Position numbers and translations under genes: made by a program. The notes beneath the pieces are model-generated. The model was given only the letters and a program-made list of their open reading frames with translations, was not told the origin of the DNA and ran no database searches. This document shows positions 23,690-34,590 of a stretch of DNA of 64,000 nt, one piece after another. Every line of letters begins with the position of its first letter. Position 1 is the first letter of the stretch. This stretch comes from Luidia sarsii. Lineage: Eukaryota > Echinodermata > Asteroidea > Paxillosida > Luidiidae. The DNA lies in contig OX465111.1 of the NCBI GenBank assembly GCA_949987565.1, forward strand, positions 5,142,921-5,206,920. The letters run 5' to 3'.

Positions 23690-26028
23690 CTCCCTCCCCT
23701 GTATTTTTCTTCTTTCTCCCGTCCCTTTTCTGTCTCTTCCTCTTACCATCCCATTCTCTTCCTCCGCTTCTACATCTCTTCATCCCCTCCCATCCCCTTC
23801 TCCTCGTCCTATCCACTTCTCCTCTTCCTCATTCTCTGTTATCTCTTCTCTCTAACCTCTCATTATCACTCTCTTTCTCCCTTCTGTCCCCTCCATTCCC
23901 TTCTCCCCCTGCTCAACTTTCTGCTTCTCTCTCTCTCATTCTCTTCTTCCTCTTCTCTCTTTTTCCTCTCCTCTTCCTCGTCCCCCTTTTCCTGCCCTCC
24001 TCTTCCTCCCCTTCTCTGCCTCCCCTTCTCTGCCTCCGCCTCATCTGCCATATATCCTCCTTCCTCTCATTTTCCTCTCTTCCTTTCTCCTGCTTCCTCT
24101 CTTCCTTTCTTACCCCTCCCATCTTCTAGCTTCTCCCTTCCTCTTCCCCTCGTCTCCCCTTCCTCCTCCCCTCCTCTGCTCCTTCCCTCCTTCCGCTCCT
24201 CCCCTCCTCTTGCTCATCCACCCCTCAAGTCCCCTTGCTCCTCCCTTCCTCTTGCTCCTCCTTTCCTCTTGCCCATGCCCTCATCTCACATTCCCCCTCC
24301 CTATCCCTACTCTTTATCCTCTCATCTTCCTCCTACCCTCCTCTTCCTCCTCTCCTCTTGCTCATCCCTTCTTTTGTTCCTCTTCCTTCCCCTGGTCTTC
24401 CTTCAGTCCTCTTCCTCTCACCTAATCTTCCTCTCTTCCTCCTCCCCTTCTCTTCCTCCTCCCCTCATCTCGTTCCTCCCCTGCCCTCACTACTCCCCTC
24501 TGGTTAATCCCCACCTTGTTCCTCCTTTTCTCCTCTTGCTCTTCTTGCTCGGCTCCTCTGCTCTTGCTTCTCCCTCGTCATCCTGGCCTTCTCTTCCCCT
24601 CCCCCTAATCTCCCTCCTCTCCTCTCCCTTCTCTTCCTCTGCCTCTTCCTCCTCCTCTTCCCTTCCTCCTCTTTTCCTCCCCTCATTTTCCTCCTCCCTT
24701 CTTCCTCCCCTCTTCCTCCTCCCCTCTTCCTCCTCCCCTCTTCCTCCTCCCCTCTTCCTCCCACTATCATCTTCCTCCCACTCTCTTCCTCTTACTCACC
24801 TCTTTGTCCTCTTCCTCCATTCCCTCTTCCTCTTCCCCTTCCTCCCCTCTTCCCCTTCTCTGCCTCCTCCCCATTTTGCTCCCCCTTGCCTTGCTCTTCC
24901 TCTCGTAACTTCTCACCTCTTCTTGCCCCTCTCCTCTTGCTCATGCCCTTTTGTTCCTCCCCTCCTGTTGCTCCTCCCTTTCTTTTGCTCATGCCTCTTC
25001 TTCCCATGCTCTTCTTCCCCTCCTCTTCTTCCCCTACCCTCTTCCTCCATTTTTCTTCCCTCTTCCCCTCTTCTTGCCCTCCCCTTCTTGCCCTCCTCTT
25101 CTTCCTCCTCCCCTCTTCCTCTCTTCCTTCTCCCTTCCTCCTCTCTTCCTCCTCTCTTCCTCCGCTCTTCCTCCTCTCTTCCTCCGCTCTTCCTCCGCTC
25201 TTCCTCCGCTCTTCCTCCGCTCTTCCTCCGCTCTTCCTCCGCTCTTCCTCCGCTCTTCCTCCTCTCTTCCTCCGCTCTGCCCTCTTCCCCTCTTCTTCCC
25301 CTACCCTCTTCCTCCGCTCTTCTTCCCTCTTCCCCTCTTCTTGCCCTCCCCTTCTTGCCCTCCTCTTTTTGTCCCCCTTCTTCCCTCATATTTGTCCTAT
25401 CTTCCTCTTTTCTTCCTCTCTTCCTCCTCTCTTCCTCCCCTTCTTCCTCCCCTTCTTCCTCCCCTTCTTCCTCCTCTCTTTCTCATCTTCTTCCTCCTCT
25501 CTTCTTCCTCCTCTCTTCTTCCTCTCTTCCTTCTCTCTTCCTTCTCTCTTCCTTCTCTCTTCCTTCTCTCTTCCTTCCTCTCCTCTTGCTCTTTCTTACT
25601 TTCTATCCCCTTTCTCCCCCTGCTCTCTTTCTCCTCCCTTTTTTGTTCCTCTGTCTTCCTCCATTGCTTCCCTTCCTTATATCTTCCTCCCCTCCTCCTC
25701 TCTTCTTCTTCTCCCCTTTCTCCTCCCCCTCCTATGCCTCCACCCCTCCTCTTTCTCCCCCTTTTGCTCATCCCCTCTTTCTCCCCTCATCTTCTCCTCA
25801 TCTTCTCCTCCTGCTCCCTTCCTCTTCCTCTCCTCTTCCTCTCCTCTTCCTCTCCACTCCTCTTCCTCTCCACTCCTCTTCCTCTCCTCTCCTCTTCCTC
25901 TCCTCTTCCTCTCCTCTTCCTCTCCACTCCTCTTCCTCTTCTCTTCCTCCCCTCTTCCTCTCCTCTTCCTCTCCTCTTCCTCTCATCTTCCTCCTCTCTT
26001 CCTCCTATCGTCCTTTCCCTCTCCCCAT
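23690..26028. repeat. Pyrimidine-rich tract, mixed CTTCCTC units
   Basis: About 2.3 kb of C/T-rich DNA with TTCCTCCGCTC, TTCCTTCTCTC and TTCCTCTCCTC sub-blocks. It occupies the same slot in the unit as the shorter tracts upstream. No coding evidence. Confidence 0.9.
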
Positions 26029-26029
26029 G

Positions 26030-26097
26030 TACAATGCAAAACTTAAATTGTACATGTACATGTACATGTACATGTACAATTTAAGTTTTGCATTGTA
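26030..26097. repeat. 68-bp perfect palindrome, copy 1
   Basis: The arm TACAATGCAAAACTTAAATT meets its exact complement through a TACATGTACATGTACA core. It has no spacer and could extrude as a cruciform. Confidence 0.95.
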
Positions 26098-26354
26098 TTG
26101 AATTCATTTGATTTAAAAGTGTGAATGTTATTCTGTTTCAAATATCAATTCAACATTAATTGTTTTAATAAAATGTGTATCTTCTTATTTGTAATAAAGT
26201 GCATATATGCTACAAACTTGAATACTTAAATCCAGTTGTTCATTTTGTTTTTAAAACTGACATTACTTTTTCAAATATCTGGTTGATAATGAAGCATGTG
26301 ACTTACCTATTTTACTACTTGTATGTATTGAAGTAGACTCATACTTTCCTTCTC

Positions 26355-27368
26355 CCTTCCCCTCTTTATCCATCTCTTCCTCCCATCCCTCTTTATCCGT
26401 CTCTTCCTCCCTTCTCTCTGTAACCATCTCTTCCTCCCATCCCTCTTTATCCATCTCTTCCTCCCATCCCTCTTTATCCATCTCTTCCTCCCATCCCTCT
26501 TTATCCATCTCTTCCTCCATCCCTCTTTATCCATCTCTTCCTCCCCTCTCTCTGTAACCATCTCTTCCTCCCATCCCTCGTTGTCCCTCTCTTCCTCCAT
26601 CCCTCTTTATCCATCTCTTCCTCCCTTCTCTCTGTAACCATCTCTTCCTCCCATCCCTCTTTATCCATCTCTTCCTCCCATCCCTCTTTATCCATCTCTT
26701 CCTCCCCTCTCTCTGTAACCATCTCTTCCTCCCATCCCTTGTTATCCCTCTCTTCCTCCATCCCTCTTTATCCATCTCTTCCTCCCTTCTCTCTGTAACC
26801 ATCTCTTCCTCCCATCCCTCTTTATCCATCTCTTCCTCCTATCCCTCTTTATCCATCTCTTCCTCCCTTCTCTCTGTAACCATCTCTTCCTCCCATGCCT
26901 CGTTATCCCTCTCTTCCTCCTATCCCTCTTTATCCATCTCTTCCTCCCATCCCTCTTTATCCATCTCTTCCTCCCATCCCTCTTTATCCTTCTCTTCCTC
27001 CCATCCCTCTTATCCATCTTTTCCTCCCATCCCTCTTTATCCTTCTCTTCCTCCCATCCCTCTTTATCCATCTCTTCTTCCCATCCCTCTTTATCCATCT
27101 CTTCCTCCCATCCCTCGTTATCCGTCATTTCCTCCCATCCCTCTTTATCCCTCTCTTCCTCCCTTCCCTCTTTATCCATCTCTTCCTCCCATCCCTCTTT
27201 ATTCCTCTCTTCCTCCCATCCCTCTTTATCCATCTCTTCCTCCCATCCCTCTTTATCCATCTCTTCTTCCCATCCCTCTTTATCCATCTCTTCCTCCCAT
27301 CCCTCGTTATCCCTCTCTTCCTCCCATCCCTCTTTATCCCTCTCTTCCTCCCTTCCCTCTTTATCCAT
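26355..27368. repeat. 27-bp minisatellite array 1
   Basis: The unit is TCTTTATCCATCTCTTCCTC plus CCATCCC, with a TCTCTGTAACCATC variant interspersed. Stop-free - strand frames (MDKEGWEEE repeats) follow from the 27-bp period. Confidence 0.9.
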
Positions 27369-28044
27369 CTCTTCTTGCCCTCCTCTTTTTGTCCCCCTTC
27401 TTCCCTCGTATTTGTCCTATCTTCCTCTTCTCTTCCTCTCTTCCTCCTCTCTTCCTCCTCTTCTTCCTCCCCTTCTTCCTCCCCTTCTTCCTCCTCTCTT
27501 TCTCATCTTCCTCCTCTCTTCTTCCTCCTCTCTTCTTCCTCTCTTCCTTCTCTCTTCCTTCTCTCTTCCTTCTCTCTTCCTTCTCTCTTCCTTCCCCTCT
27601 TGCTCTTTCTTACTTTCTATCCCCTTTCTCCCTCTGCTCTCTTTCTCCTCCCTTTTTTGTTTCTTCTGTCTTCCTCCATTGCTTCCCTTCCTTATATCTT
27701 CCTCCCCTCCTCCTCTCTTCTTCCTCTCCCCTTTCTCCTCCCCCTCCTATGCCTCCACCCCTCCTCTTTCTCCCCCTTTTGCTCATCCCCTCTTTCTCCC
27801 CTCATCTTCTCCTCATCTTCTCCTCCTGCTCCCTTCCTCTTCCTCTCCTCTTCCTCTCCTCTTCCTCTCCACTCCTCTTCCTCTCCTCTCCTCTCCTCTT
27901 CCTCTCCTCTTCCTCTCCTCTTCCTCTCCACTCCTCTTCCTCTTCTCTTCCTCCCCTCTTCCTCTCCTCTTCCTCTCCTCTTCCTCTCCTCTTCCTCTCC
28001 TCTTCCTCCTCTCTTCCTCCTATCGTCCTTTCCCTCTCCCCATG

Positions 28045-28112
28045 TACAATGCAAAACTTAAATTGTACATGTACATGTACATGTACATGTACAATTTAAG
28101 TTTTGCATTGTA
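28045..28112. repeat. 68-bp perfect palindrome, copy 2
   Basis: Same arms and core as copy 1 at 26030, still perfect in the duplicated block. Confidence 0.95.
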
Positions 28113-28371
28113 TTGAATTCATTTGATTTAAAAGTGTGAATGTTATTCTGTTTTAAATATCAATTCAACATTAATTGTTTTAATAAAATGTGTATCTTCT
28201 TATTTTGTAATAAAGTGCATATATGCTACAAACTTGAATACTTAAATCCAGTTGTTCATTTTGTTTTTAAAACTGACATTACTTTTTCAAATATCTGGTT
28301 GATAATGAAGCTTGTGACATACCTATTTTACTACTTGTATGTATTGAAGTAGACTAATACTTTCCTTCTCC

Positions 28372-29325
28372 CTTCCCCTCTTTATCCATCTCTTCCTCCC
28401 ATCCCTCTTTATCCATCTCTTCCTCCTCTCTGTAACCATCTCTTCCTCCCATCCCTCTTTATCCATCTCTTCCTCCCATCCCTCTTTATCCAACTCTTCC
28501 TCCCATCCCTCTTTATCCATCTCTTCCTCCATCCCTCTTTATCCATCTCTTCCTCCCTTCTCTCTGTAACCATCTCTTCCTCCCATCCCCCTTTATCCAT
28601 CTCTTCCTCCCATCCCTCTTTATCCATCTCTTCCTCCCCTCTCTCTGTAACCATCTCTTCCTCCCATCCCTCGTTATCCCTCTCTTCCTCCATCCCTCTT
28701 TATCCATCTCTTCCTCCCTTCTCTCTGTAACCATCTCTTCCTCCCATCCCTCTTTATCCATCTCTTCCTCCCTTCTCTCTGTAACCATCTCTTCCTCCCA
28801 TGCCTCGTTATCACTCTCTTCCTCCTATCCCTCTTTATCCATCTCTTCCTCCCATCCCTCTTTATCCATCTCTTCCTCCCGTCCCTCTTTATCCTTCTCT
28901 TCCTCCCATCCCTCTTTATCCATCTTTTCCTCCCATCCCTCTTTATCCTTCTCTTCCTCCCATCCCTCTTTATCCATCTCTTCTTCCCATCCCTCTTTAT
29001 CCATCTCTTCCTCCCATCCCTCGTTATCCCTCTCTTCCTCCCATCCCTCTCTTCCTCCCTTCCCTCTTTATCCATCTCTTCCTCCCATCCCTCTCTTCCT
29101 CCCATCCCTCTTTATTCCTCTCTTCCTCCCATCCCTCTTTATCCATCTCTTCCTCCCATCCCTCTTTATCCATCTCTTCCTCCCATCCCTCGTTATCCCT
29201 CTCTTCCTCCCATCCCTCTTTATTCCTCTCTTCCTCCCATCCCTCTTTATCCATCTCTTCCTCCCATCCCTCTTTATCCATCTCTTCCTCCCATCCCTCT
29301 TTATTCATCTCTTCCTACTATCCCA
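28372..29325. repeat. 27-bp minisatellite array 2
   Basis: Same 27-bp unit as array 1; the order of variant units is partly the same, as expected of a duplication. Confidence 0.9.
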
Positions 29326-30245
29326 TTCTCCTCGCATCTTCTTTCCTTCTCTTTTCATCCACTCCCATCCCCTTATCCTTGTCCTCCTATCCACTCCTCT
29401 TTCTCTTTCCCTGTTTATCTCTTCTTGCTCCCTCTCCTTATCCCTCTCTTCCTCCCACTATGCCTATCTTTTCCCTCCTCCCTTCCCCATCTCCTACTTC
29501 TCAAACTTCTGCTTCTCGTCCTGCTACACTCTCATTCTCTTCTCCCTCTTCCTCACCTTTTTTCTCCTACCCTCATCTTGCTCCTCCCTCCTTTTCCTTC
29601 TGCCCTGTCTTCCCCCTACTTTTCCTCCCCCTGTCTCCCCCTCTTCTTCCTCGTCCCCTGCTCCTCCTCCTTCCCCATCTTCTTCATTCTTCATTCTTAT
29701 TTTTCTACCTCCCCTTTTCCTCCTTCCCTTTACTTTGTCCCCTTCTTTCTACTCTTTGTAGCATCACCTTCTCTTCCTCTTACCTGTTCACTACTCCTCT
29801 TTTCCCTCCAGTTTCCGTTATTCCTCTCCGTCTCTCTTCCACCGCTCCCTACTCCTTCTCTTCCCCCTCCTCTCTTATTTCGCCTTCATGTTTCTTGTCT
29901 TCCTCCTTCCCTAACTTCCCCTCACCTCCCATCAGCTTCTCTTTTTCCTCTCTTCAGTTACCCCCTTCCCTTTGTCCTATGTTCCCTATTTCTTCCTCCC
30001 CTCGTCGTCTTCATCACCCTTTGCTTCTCCCATCTACTCTTCTATTCCCTCCCTCCTTCTCTTCATCCTTCCTCTTCTCTTTTCCTTCTAGTTTTCCCCT
30101 ACTCTTCTTTTCCCATCTTCTTGTTCCCATCTTCATCCCCTCCTAGTGTCTTCCTTTCCCGACCCTCTCCTCTCCCTCTCCCTTCTCCTTCTCTTCCCTC
30201 TTCCCCTCCCCTTCTCCCCTCCTCTATCTTTTCCTTACTCTTCCT
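29326..30245. repeat. Degenerate pyrimidine-rich tract
   Basis: C/T-rich without a clear period, grading into AT-rich DNA at about 30245. I see no gene in it. Confidence 0.7.
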
Positions 30246-30698
30246 TTTGTGTATTTATTTTGGATGTTACTGGGTGTAATTTTTTTTCATTTAGTATAGT
30301 AGAGGGCACTTCAATTGTTATAACAACTCATTTTGATTACAACCTACAATATTTTGATTATAACCATGTGTATATTTTGTAACATTTAAATCATTTATGG
30401 TACTGACTGACATGCTATGTATTTGTTAAATACTGGTCATTTGCTTGCTTCTAGAGAGGTTTGATGAGTATGGTTAGTGTGCGGATATGTAAATATGTAA
30501 ATTGAAGGGCACTGTCTAATTTGTGAACCTTATAACTAATGAAAGTTTATATGGTATTTTTAATTCAATTCTAGCTTCCAATTTAAATTATACATACACA
30601 TACTATACACATACTATCTGTAAAATAGCTGCAAATTCATCACAAATTTGTTTGTAAAGGCTGAATTGAAGATTGCGTCAAATAAACTGAACTGTAGC

Positions 30699-31075
30699 AT
30701 GAATATGCAAATATATTCTTTTGTTATTCAAATGAGGTCATGAGCCCTAGTAATGTACCCTTATTTTGAAAAACATGAATATGCAAATATATTCTTTTGT
30801 TATTTAAATGAGGTCATGGGTGATGGGCCCTAGTAATGTACCCTTATTTTGAAAAACATGAATATGCAAATTTATTATTTTGTTATTCAAATGAGGTCTG
30901 GGGTCATGAGCCCTAGTACTGCCCCTTATTTCAAAAATTATAATATGCAAATGTTTCTTTTGTTATTTAAATGAGGTCATGGGCCCTAGTAATTTACCCT
31001 TATTTTGAAAAAAATACAATATGCAAATGTTTCTGTTGTTATTCTAATGAGGTCTGGGGTCATCAGCCCTGCTCG
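30699..31075. repeat. About 76-83 bp tandem repeat carrying octamer motifs
   Basis: Five units; each begins near ATATGCAAAT and includes CAAATGAGGTCATG and GCCCTAGTAATGTACCCTT or close variants. Perfect ATGCAAAT octamers are at 30704, 30781, 30864, 30945 and 31021. Confidence 0.9.
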
Positions 31076-31139
31076 ATTTTTTTTTTTTTGAAATAATTAT
31101 CCAACCTAAGGTTTATATATAAGGTCCGAGAAAGTTTTC

Positions 31140-31350
31140 TTGAAGAGGCCTGTAGCCCGGCCGGTCGGGCTGCTGGCTCCCAGGCTGGGACCCCAGGTTC
31201 CAGTCCCGGCGGGCGCAGGGGATTTTTTACTGGACTAATTTAAAAAAATAAATTAAAAATTAAAAAATAGTAGAGTTGCGTAGGGTAGGACTGGAACCGG
31301 GGACCTGTAGCTTGGGAGTCCTTCTCTTTTACCACTCTGCTACTTGCTTT
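31140..31350. mobile_element. tRNA-like SINE heads, opposed
   Basis: GTAGCCCGGCCGGTCGGGCT and GGTTCCAGTCCCGGCGGG (31151-31215, + strand) have box A/B-like order. A - strand tRNA-like part (GGACTGGAACCGGGGACC, TTTTACCACTCTGCTACTTG) follows at 31288-31350. Confidence 0.45.
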
Positions 31351-31460
31351 CTTAAAAAAATAACAAGTTTTCGTATATTTAAACCTTAGGGTCTCAACAC
31401 TTAGAAAATTTTCGAGCTTTGCCCGCTCTCGAGATCGCAAGGGGGTACCCTTGGCCGACT

Positions 31461-32208
31461 GAGGGTCTGAGGGCTGGGATTTTGGGTCTGAGGGCTGGAA
31501 GTTGGAGGCCTGGGACTTGAGGTCTGGGGGTTGGGAGTTGGAGGCCTGGGACTTGGGGTCTGAGGGCTGGAAGTTGGAGGCCTGGGACTTGGGGTCTGGG
31601 AGCTGGAAGTTGGAGGCCTGGGACTTGGGGTCTGAGGGTTGGAAGTTGGAGGCCTGGGACTTGGGGTCTGGGGGTTGGAAGTTGGAGGCCTGGGACTTGG
31701 GGTCTGGGGGTTGGAAGTTGGAGGCCTGGGACTTGGGGTCTGGGGGCTGGAAGTTGGAGGCCTGGGACTTGGGGTCTGAGGGTTGGAAGTTGGAGGCCTG
31801 GGACTTGGGGTCTGGGGGCTGGAAGTTGGAGGCCTGGGACTTGGGGTCTGAGGGCTGGAAGTTGGAGGCCTGGGACTTGGGGTCTGGGGGTTGGAAGTTG
31901 GAGGCCTGGGACTTGTGGTCTGGGGGTTGGATGTTGGAGGCCTGGGACTTGGGATTGGAGGCCTGCGACCTGGGGTCTGAGAGTTGGAAGTTGGAGGCCT
32001 GGGACTTGGGGTCTGGGGGTTGGATGTTGGAGGTCTGGGACTTTGGGTCTTGGGGTTGGAAGTTGGAGGCCTGGTACTTGGGGTCTGAGGGGTGGATGTT
32101 GGAGGCCTGGGACTTAGGGTCTGGGAGTTGGAAGTTGGAGGCCTGGGACTTGGGGTCTGGGGGTTGGATGTTGGAGGCCTGGGACTTGGAATCTGAAGCT
32201 TGGAATCC
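31461..32208. repeat. 36-bp minisatellite, about 20 copies, open on both strands
   Basis: The unit is GGTTGGAAGTTGGAGGCCTG plus GGACTTGGGGTCTGGG. On the - strand it reads SQASNFQPPDPK in a 364-codon frame (31240-32334) whose unique ends are MVQKALQQGYFSRLSL.. and a Lys/Phe-rich tail. On the + strand it reads WDLGSGGWKLEA. No splice or start evidence singles out one as a gene. Confidence 0.9.
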
Positions 32209-33269
32209 AAGAGGTGAATGCTGCTGGTTGTGTTTATTGTTGATAGCCTTCCTTCTAGATATAAGAGCTGGTTTGAAAAAGCATCTTAGTGACAGCCTGC
32301 TGAAGTAACCTTGTTGAAGGGCCTTCTGAACCACTCATACCACATCTGCTGAATGCACTTAAGCCTAATTTGCATTATGCCAGCTACCAACAACCTCTTA
32401 GTGTGTGCCTCTAGGTGTAACCTTGTTGAAGAGCCTTCTGTGCACTAATATTATTTGACTTCAATGGTAGGGATGTGTGCAAATTTTCAAAATGCTGCCC
32501 TCTATAGTTCACATGGCTGATTTTAACATGATAATCTGATAGTCTGGTTCCTAACAATGCAAACTGCTAATTTGGATTGTTTGCATGGTATAGTGCCAAA
32601 AAATGTATGTAATGTAATAGTCTGGTGCCAAAGTCATTGCTTGTTTCAGTCAAGTACCTGGACTTATTAGACTGTTGAATACTTTTTTTCTCAAAAGTTA
32701 GAGGGCCTGATGTTTCAATCCTAGCAGGACCTTTTAAAGACGAAATACTTTTTTCATTAGAAATGTAAAAGTCTAATTTTTGTCAACAGTTGAGGTAAAT
32801 AAACAAATGTACTAATTAAAACAACACGTGAAATCATTTCATGTAATTTACGATACTGGAGAATTTATTTAAAAATACTGATTTTTCAACAAAACACAGT
32901 AATAACAGTGGTAAAATACGGTTCTTTTTAAACAAACCAAGGAAACAAAAACATGCTTCGAATTTTTTAAAAACAAATTGTGAATATAGCAAAAAAATAT
33001 CTAATGGACTGGAACTTGAAGCCAAGACCTCTGGGAACAAGAAGTTTCTTTGCTATTTCTGCAAATTGAAATTGCTTTCAATTAAAACTAAATATTGGCA
33101 GGCTGCTTCCTGAACTCAGTGATCAAAAGACAGACTGTTTTTCTCTTTTTCCAGCAGCTGCTAGCAGGACAAAATAAGTCCATGAATATTAAATGGAAAG
33201 CTTTAGAACCGAAAACTGGAGACCTTTGGGTTTGTGTAATTTTGAATATCTTAAATGCCTTTGATTTTA

Positions 33270-33505
33270 AAGCCCCTACACAACATTGGTAAGATCGAAA
33301 AACAGAAATGTTCACAGATTTACATGAAACTTATACAGTTTGAAGATGGTTATAGTAGAAACCTTGCACTTATTTCTGCATAAAATGCTGTAGTTTTTGA
33401 GAAATTTTCACAGGTGTTCTATTTCATGCATATGATTGATCACATGATGTATGAATGCTATTCTTTGACCTCGACCAATGTTGTGTTATCCCTTTAAGAT
33501 GGAAA
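33270..33505. mobile_element. MITE with ACAACATTGGT ends
   Basis: Left end ACAACATTGGTAAGATCG and right end GACCTCGACCAATGTTGT are inverted. A second diverged copy lies at about 53862-54190. Confidence 0.65.
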
Positions 33506-33611
33506 CTTTAAGAATGTTACATTGCTGTAACAAATCTTACTACTTGTACATATATTGAAACAAAATTGTCCATAATTATTCCAAGCCTTCATTAAACATT
33601 TATGTCTCTTA

Positions 33612-34035
33612 AGATTTAGTGGGCCTGACGTTTCGATCCTAGCAGGAAATTTCACTGTTTTTGTAATAAAGAAAAAACTAAATTTAGGAGGGCCTGACGA
33701 TTCATTCCTAGCATGACCTTTCTCAAAGGAAGAAAGGTCATGCTAGGATCGAAACTTCAGGCCCTCCTAATTTGTGACCCGGCACAGCATAATGAAGAAT
33801 AACCCCACCTTTGAGATTTCCATGTGAAAGAGTATACCATTAGCTTTCAAATGATATCAAAATATAATAGAAAATTGATTTGTAATCGAATTGTGAAGAT
33901 ACTTTAACTTCAGGCGTTGTTTACTCAAAAAGTGTTTAGGTGGGATATTCCTCATGTCGTTGTGCCGGGTCACATTTTTGATATTCTAATTTTGGTCATT
34001 GTAGAGAGCAGTTTGCAACAATTTTGAATATCAAA
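33612..34035. mobile_element. 'GGCCTGACGTTTCGATCC' element interrupted by another MITE
   Basis: The left part ends at GGCCCTCCTAATTT and the right part resumes TTTTTGATATTCTAATTTTG. Between them sits a complete element at 33776-33973. Confidence 0.65.
33776..33973. mobile_element. 198-bp MITE with GTGACCCGGCACA ends
   Basis: Terminal inverted repeats GTGACCCGGCACA and TGTGCCGGGTCAC; no ORF. It sits inside an older element. Confidence 0.85.
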
Positions 34036-34476
34036 GAAAAAATACAGTAATACATAGTCCTCATTGACAAACTGCAAATCTAATATAATCCAAATATAAA
34101 TGCAAATAAAGACATACTGTAAGAGGGCTGATCTTTTCTTACTTTGTTAAAAATTTCGGGTACTCTGAATACATGTCTTTGAAATGTTTACAATAAATAG
34201 AGTATTAATGAAACCATTTCCAGATTTAAAACTGTTTCCTGTTTTTTTTAGCCCAAATTTCTTTTGGCCCAATTTGAAGCAAAATTATTTATGGGACGTA
34301 TACCGGGGTACCTATGTAAAGGCAAGATCGTATCAACCAATCTTTCTTTTATCGGTTCCAAAATTATTTTCAAAGCTCCAAAAAAATCTGGAAATAAACA
34401 ATTTCCATTTTTAAGAAATTGTTGGATTTTCTGCAAACTTTGTGGATACCAGAGCAAATATCCAGTAGGATAATTA

Positions 34477-34590
34477 GGTTTGCGGTGACACCATGTAAAT
34501 TCTCTTTTGTGAGTAAGTGTGGTTCGGAAAAGAACCGGAGTCCTGCTATCCTCACCATGCAAACCTTCAAATCTCATTTAAATATCCAGT
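34477..34590. mobile_element. Partial copy of the 55.9-kb foldback element
   Basis: GGTTTGCGGTGACACCATG, CTCTTTTGTGAGTAAGTGTG and CACCATGCAAACCTTCAAAT match the arms and outer flank of the element at 55873-56289, without the long inner arms. Confidence 0.7.

Larger units (their letters stand above)
25351..29325. repeat. Head-to-tail 2.0-kb segmental duplication
   Basis: Copy 1 is about 25351-27370 and copy 2 about 27371-29325. Both start at CTTCTTGCCCTCCTCTTTTT and hold the same order: C/T tract, palindrome, AT-rich flank, 27-bp array. The palindromes are 2015 bp apart. Confidence 0.85.
12600..30300 (+). repeat. Tandem array of mini-exon-plus-pyrimidine-tract units
   Basis: Units share one order: 3' splice-like site, 39-52 bp mini-exon, GTACGT/GTAAGN, about 0.6-0.8 kb of AT-rich flank (ATGATGCAAAACGTCAGAC, ATACATAGTGTACATAC, TTTCACCCCTGTTTTCAAAT), a pyrimidine tract, then AAAATGTTGATTGATTTAAT and the next exon. 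Some units carry an alternative flank (AAGCACATTTTCTACAAAC). The segments 23.0-23.7, 26.1-26.34 and 28.1-28.36 kb are diverged members that keep the AT-rich part but lack a visible mini-exon after the tract. Confidence 0.85.

Noticed and set aside
24269..30279. Long Ser/Leu/Pro-rich + frames and Glu/Lys/Gly-rich - frames
   Set aside because: Same cause: C/T tracts and the 27-bp repeat, a multiple of 3 without stops.
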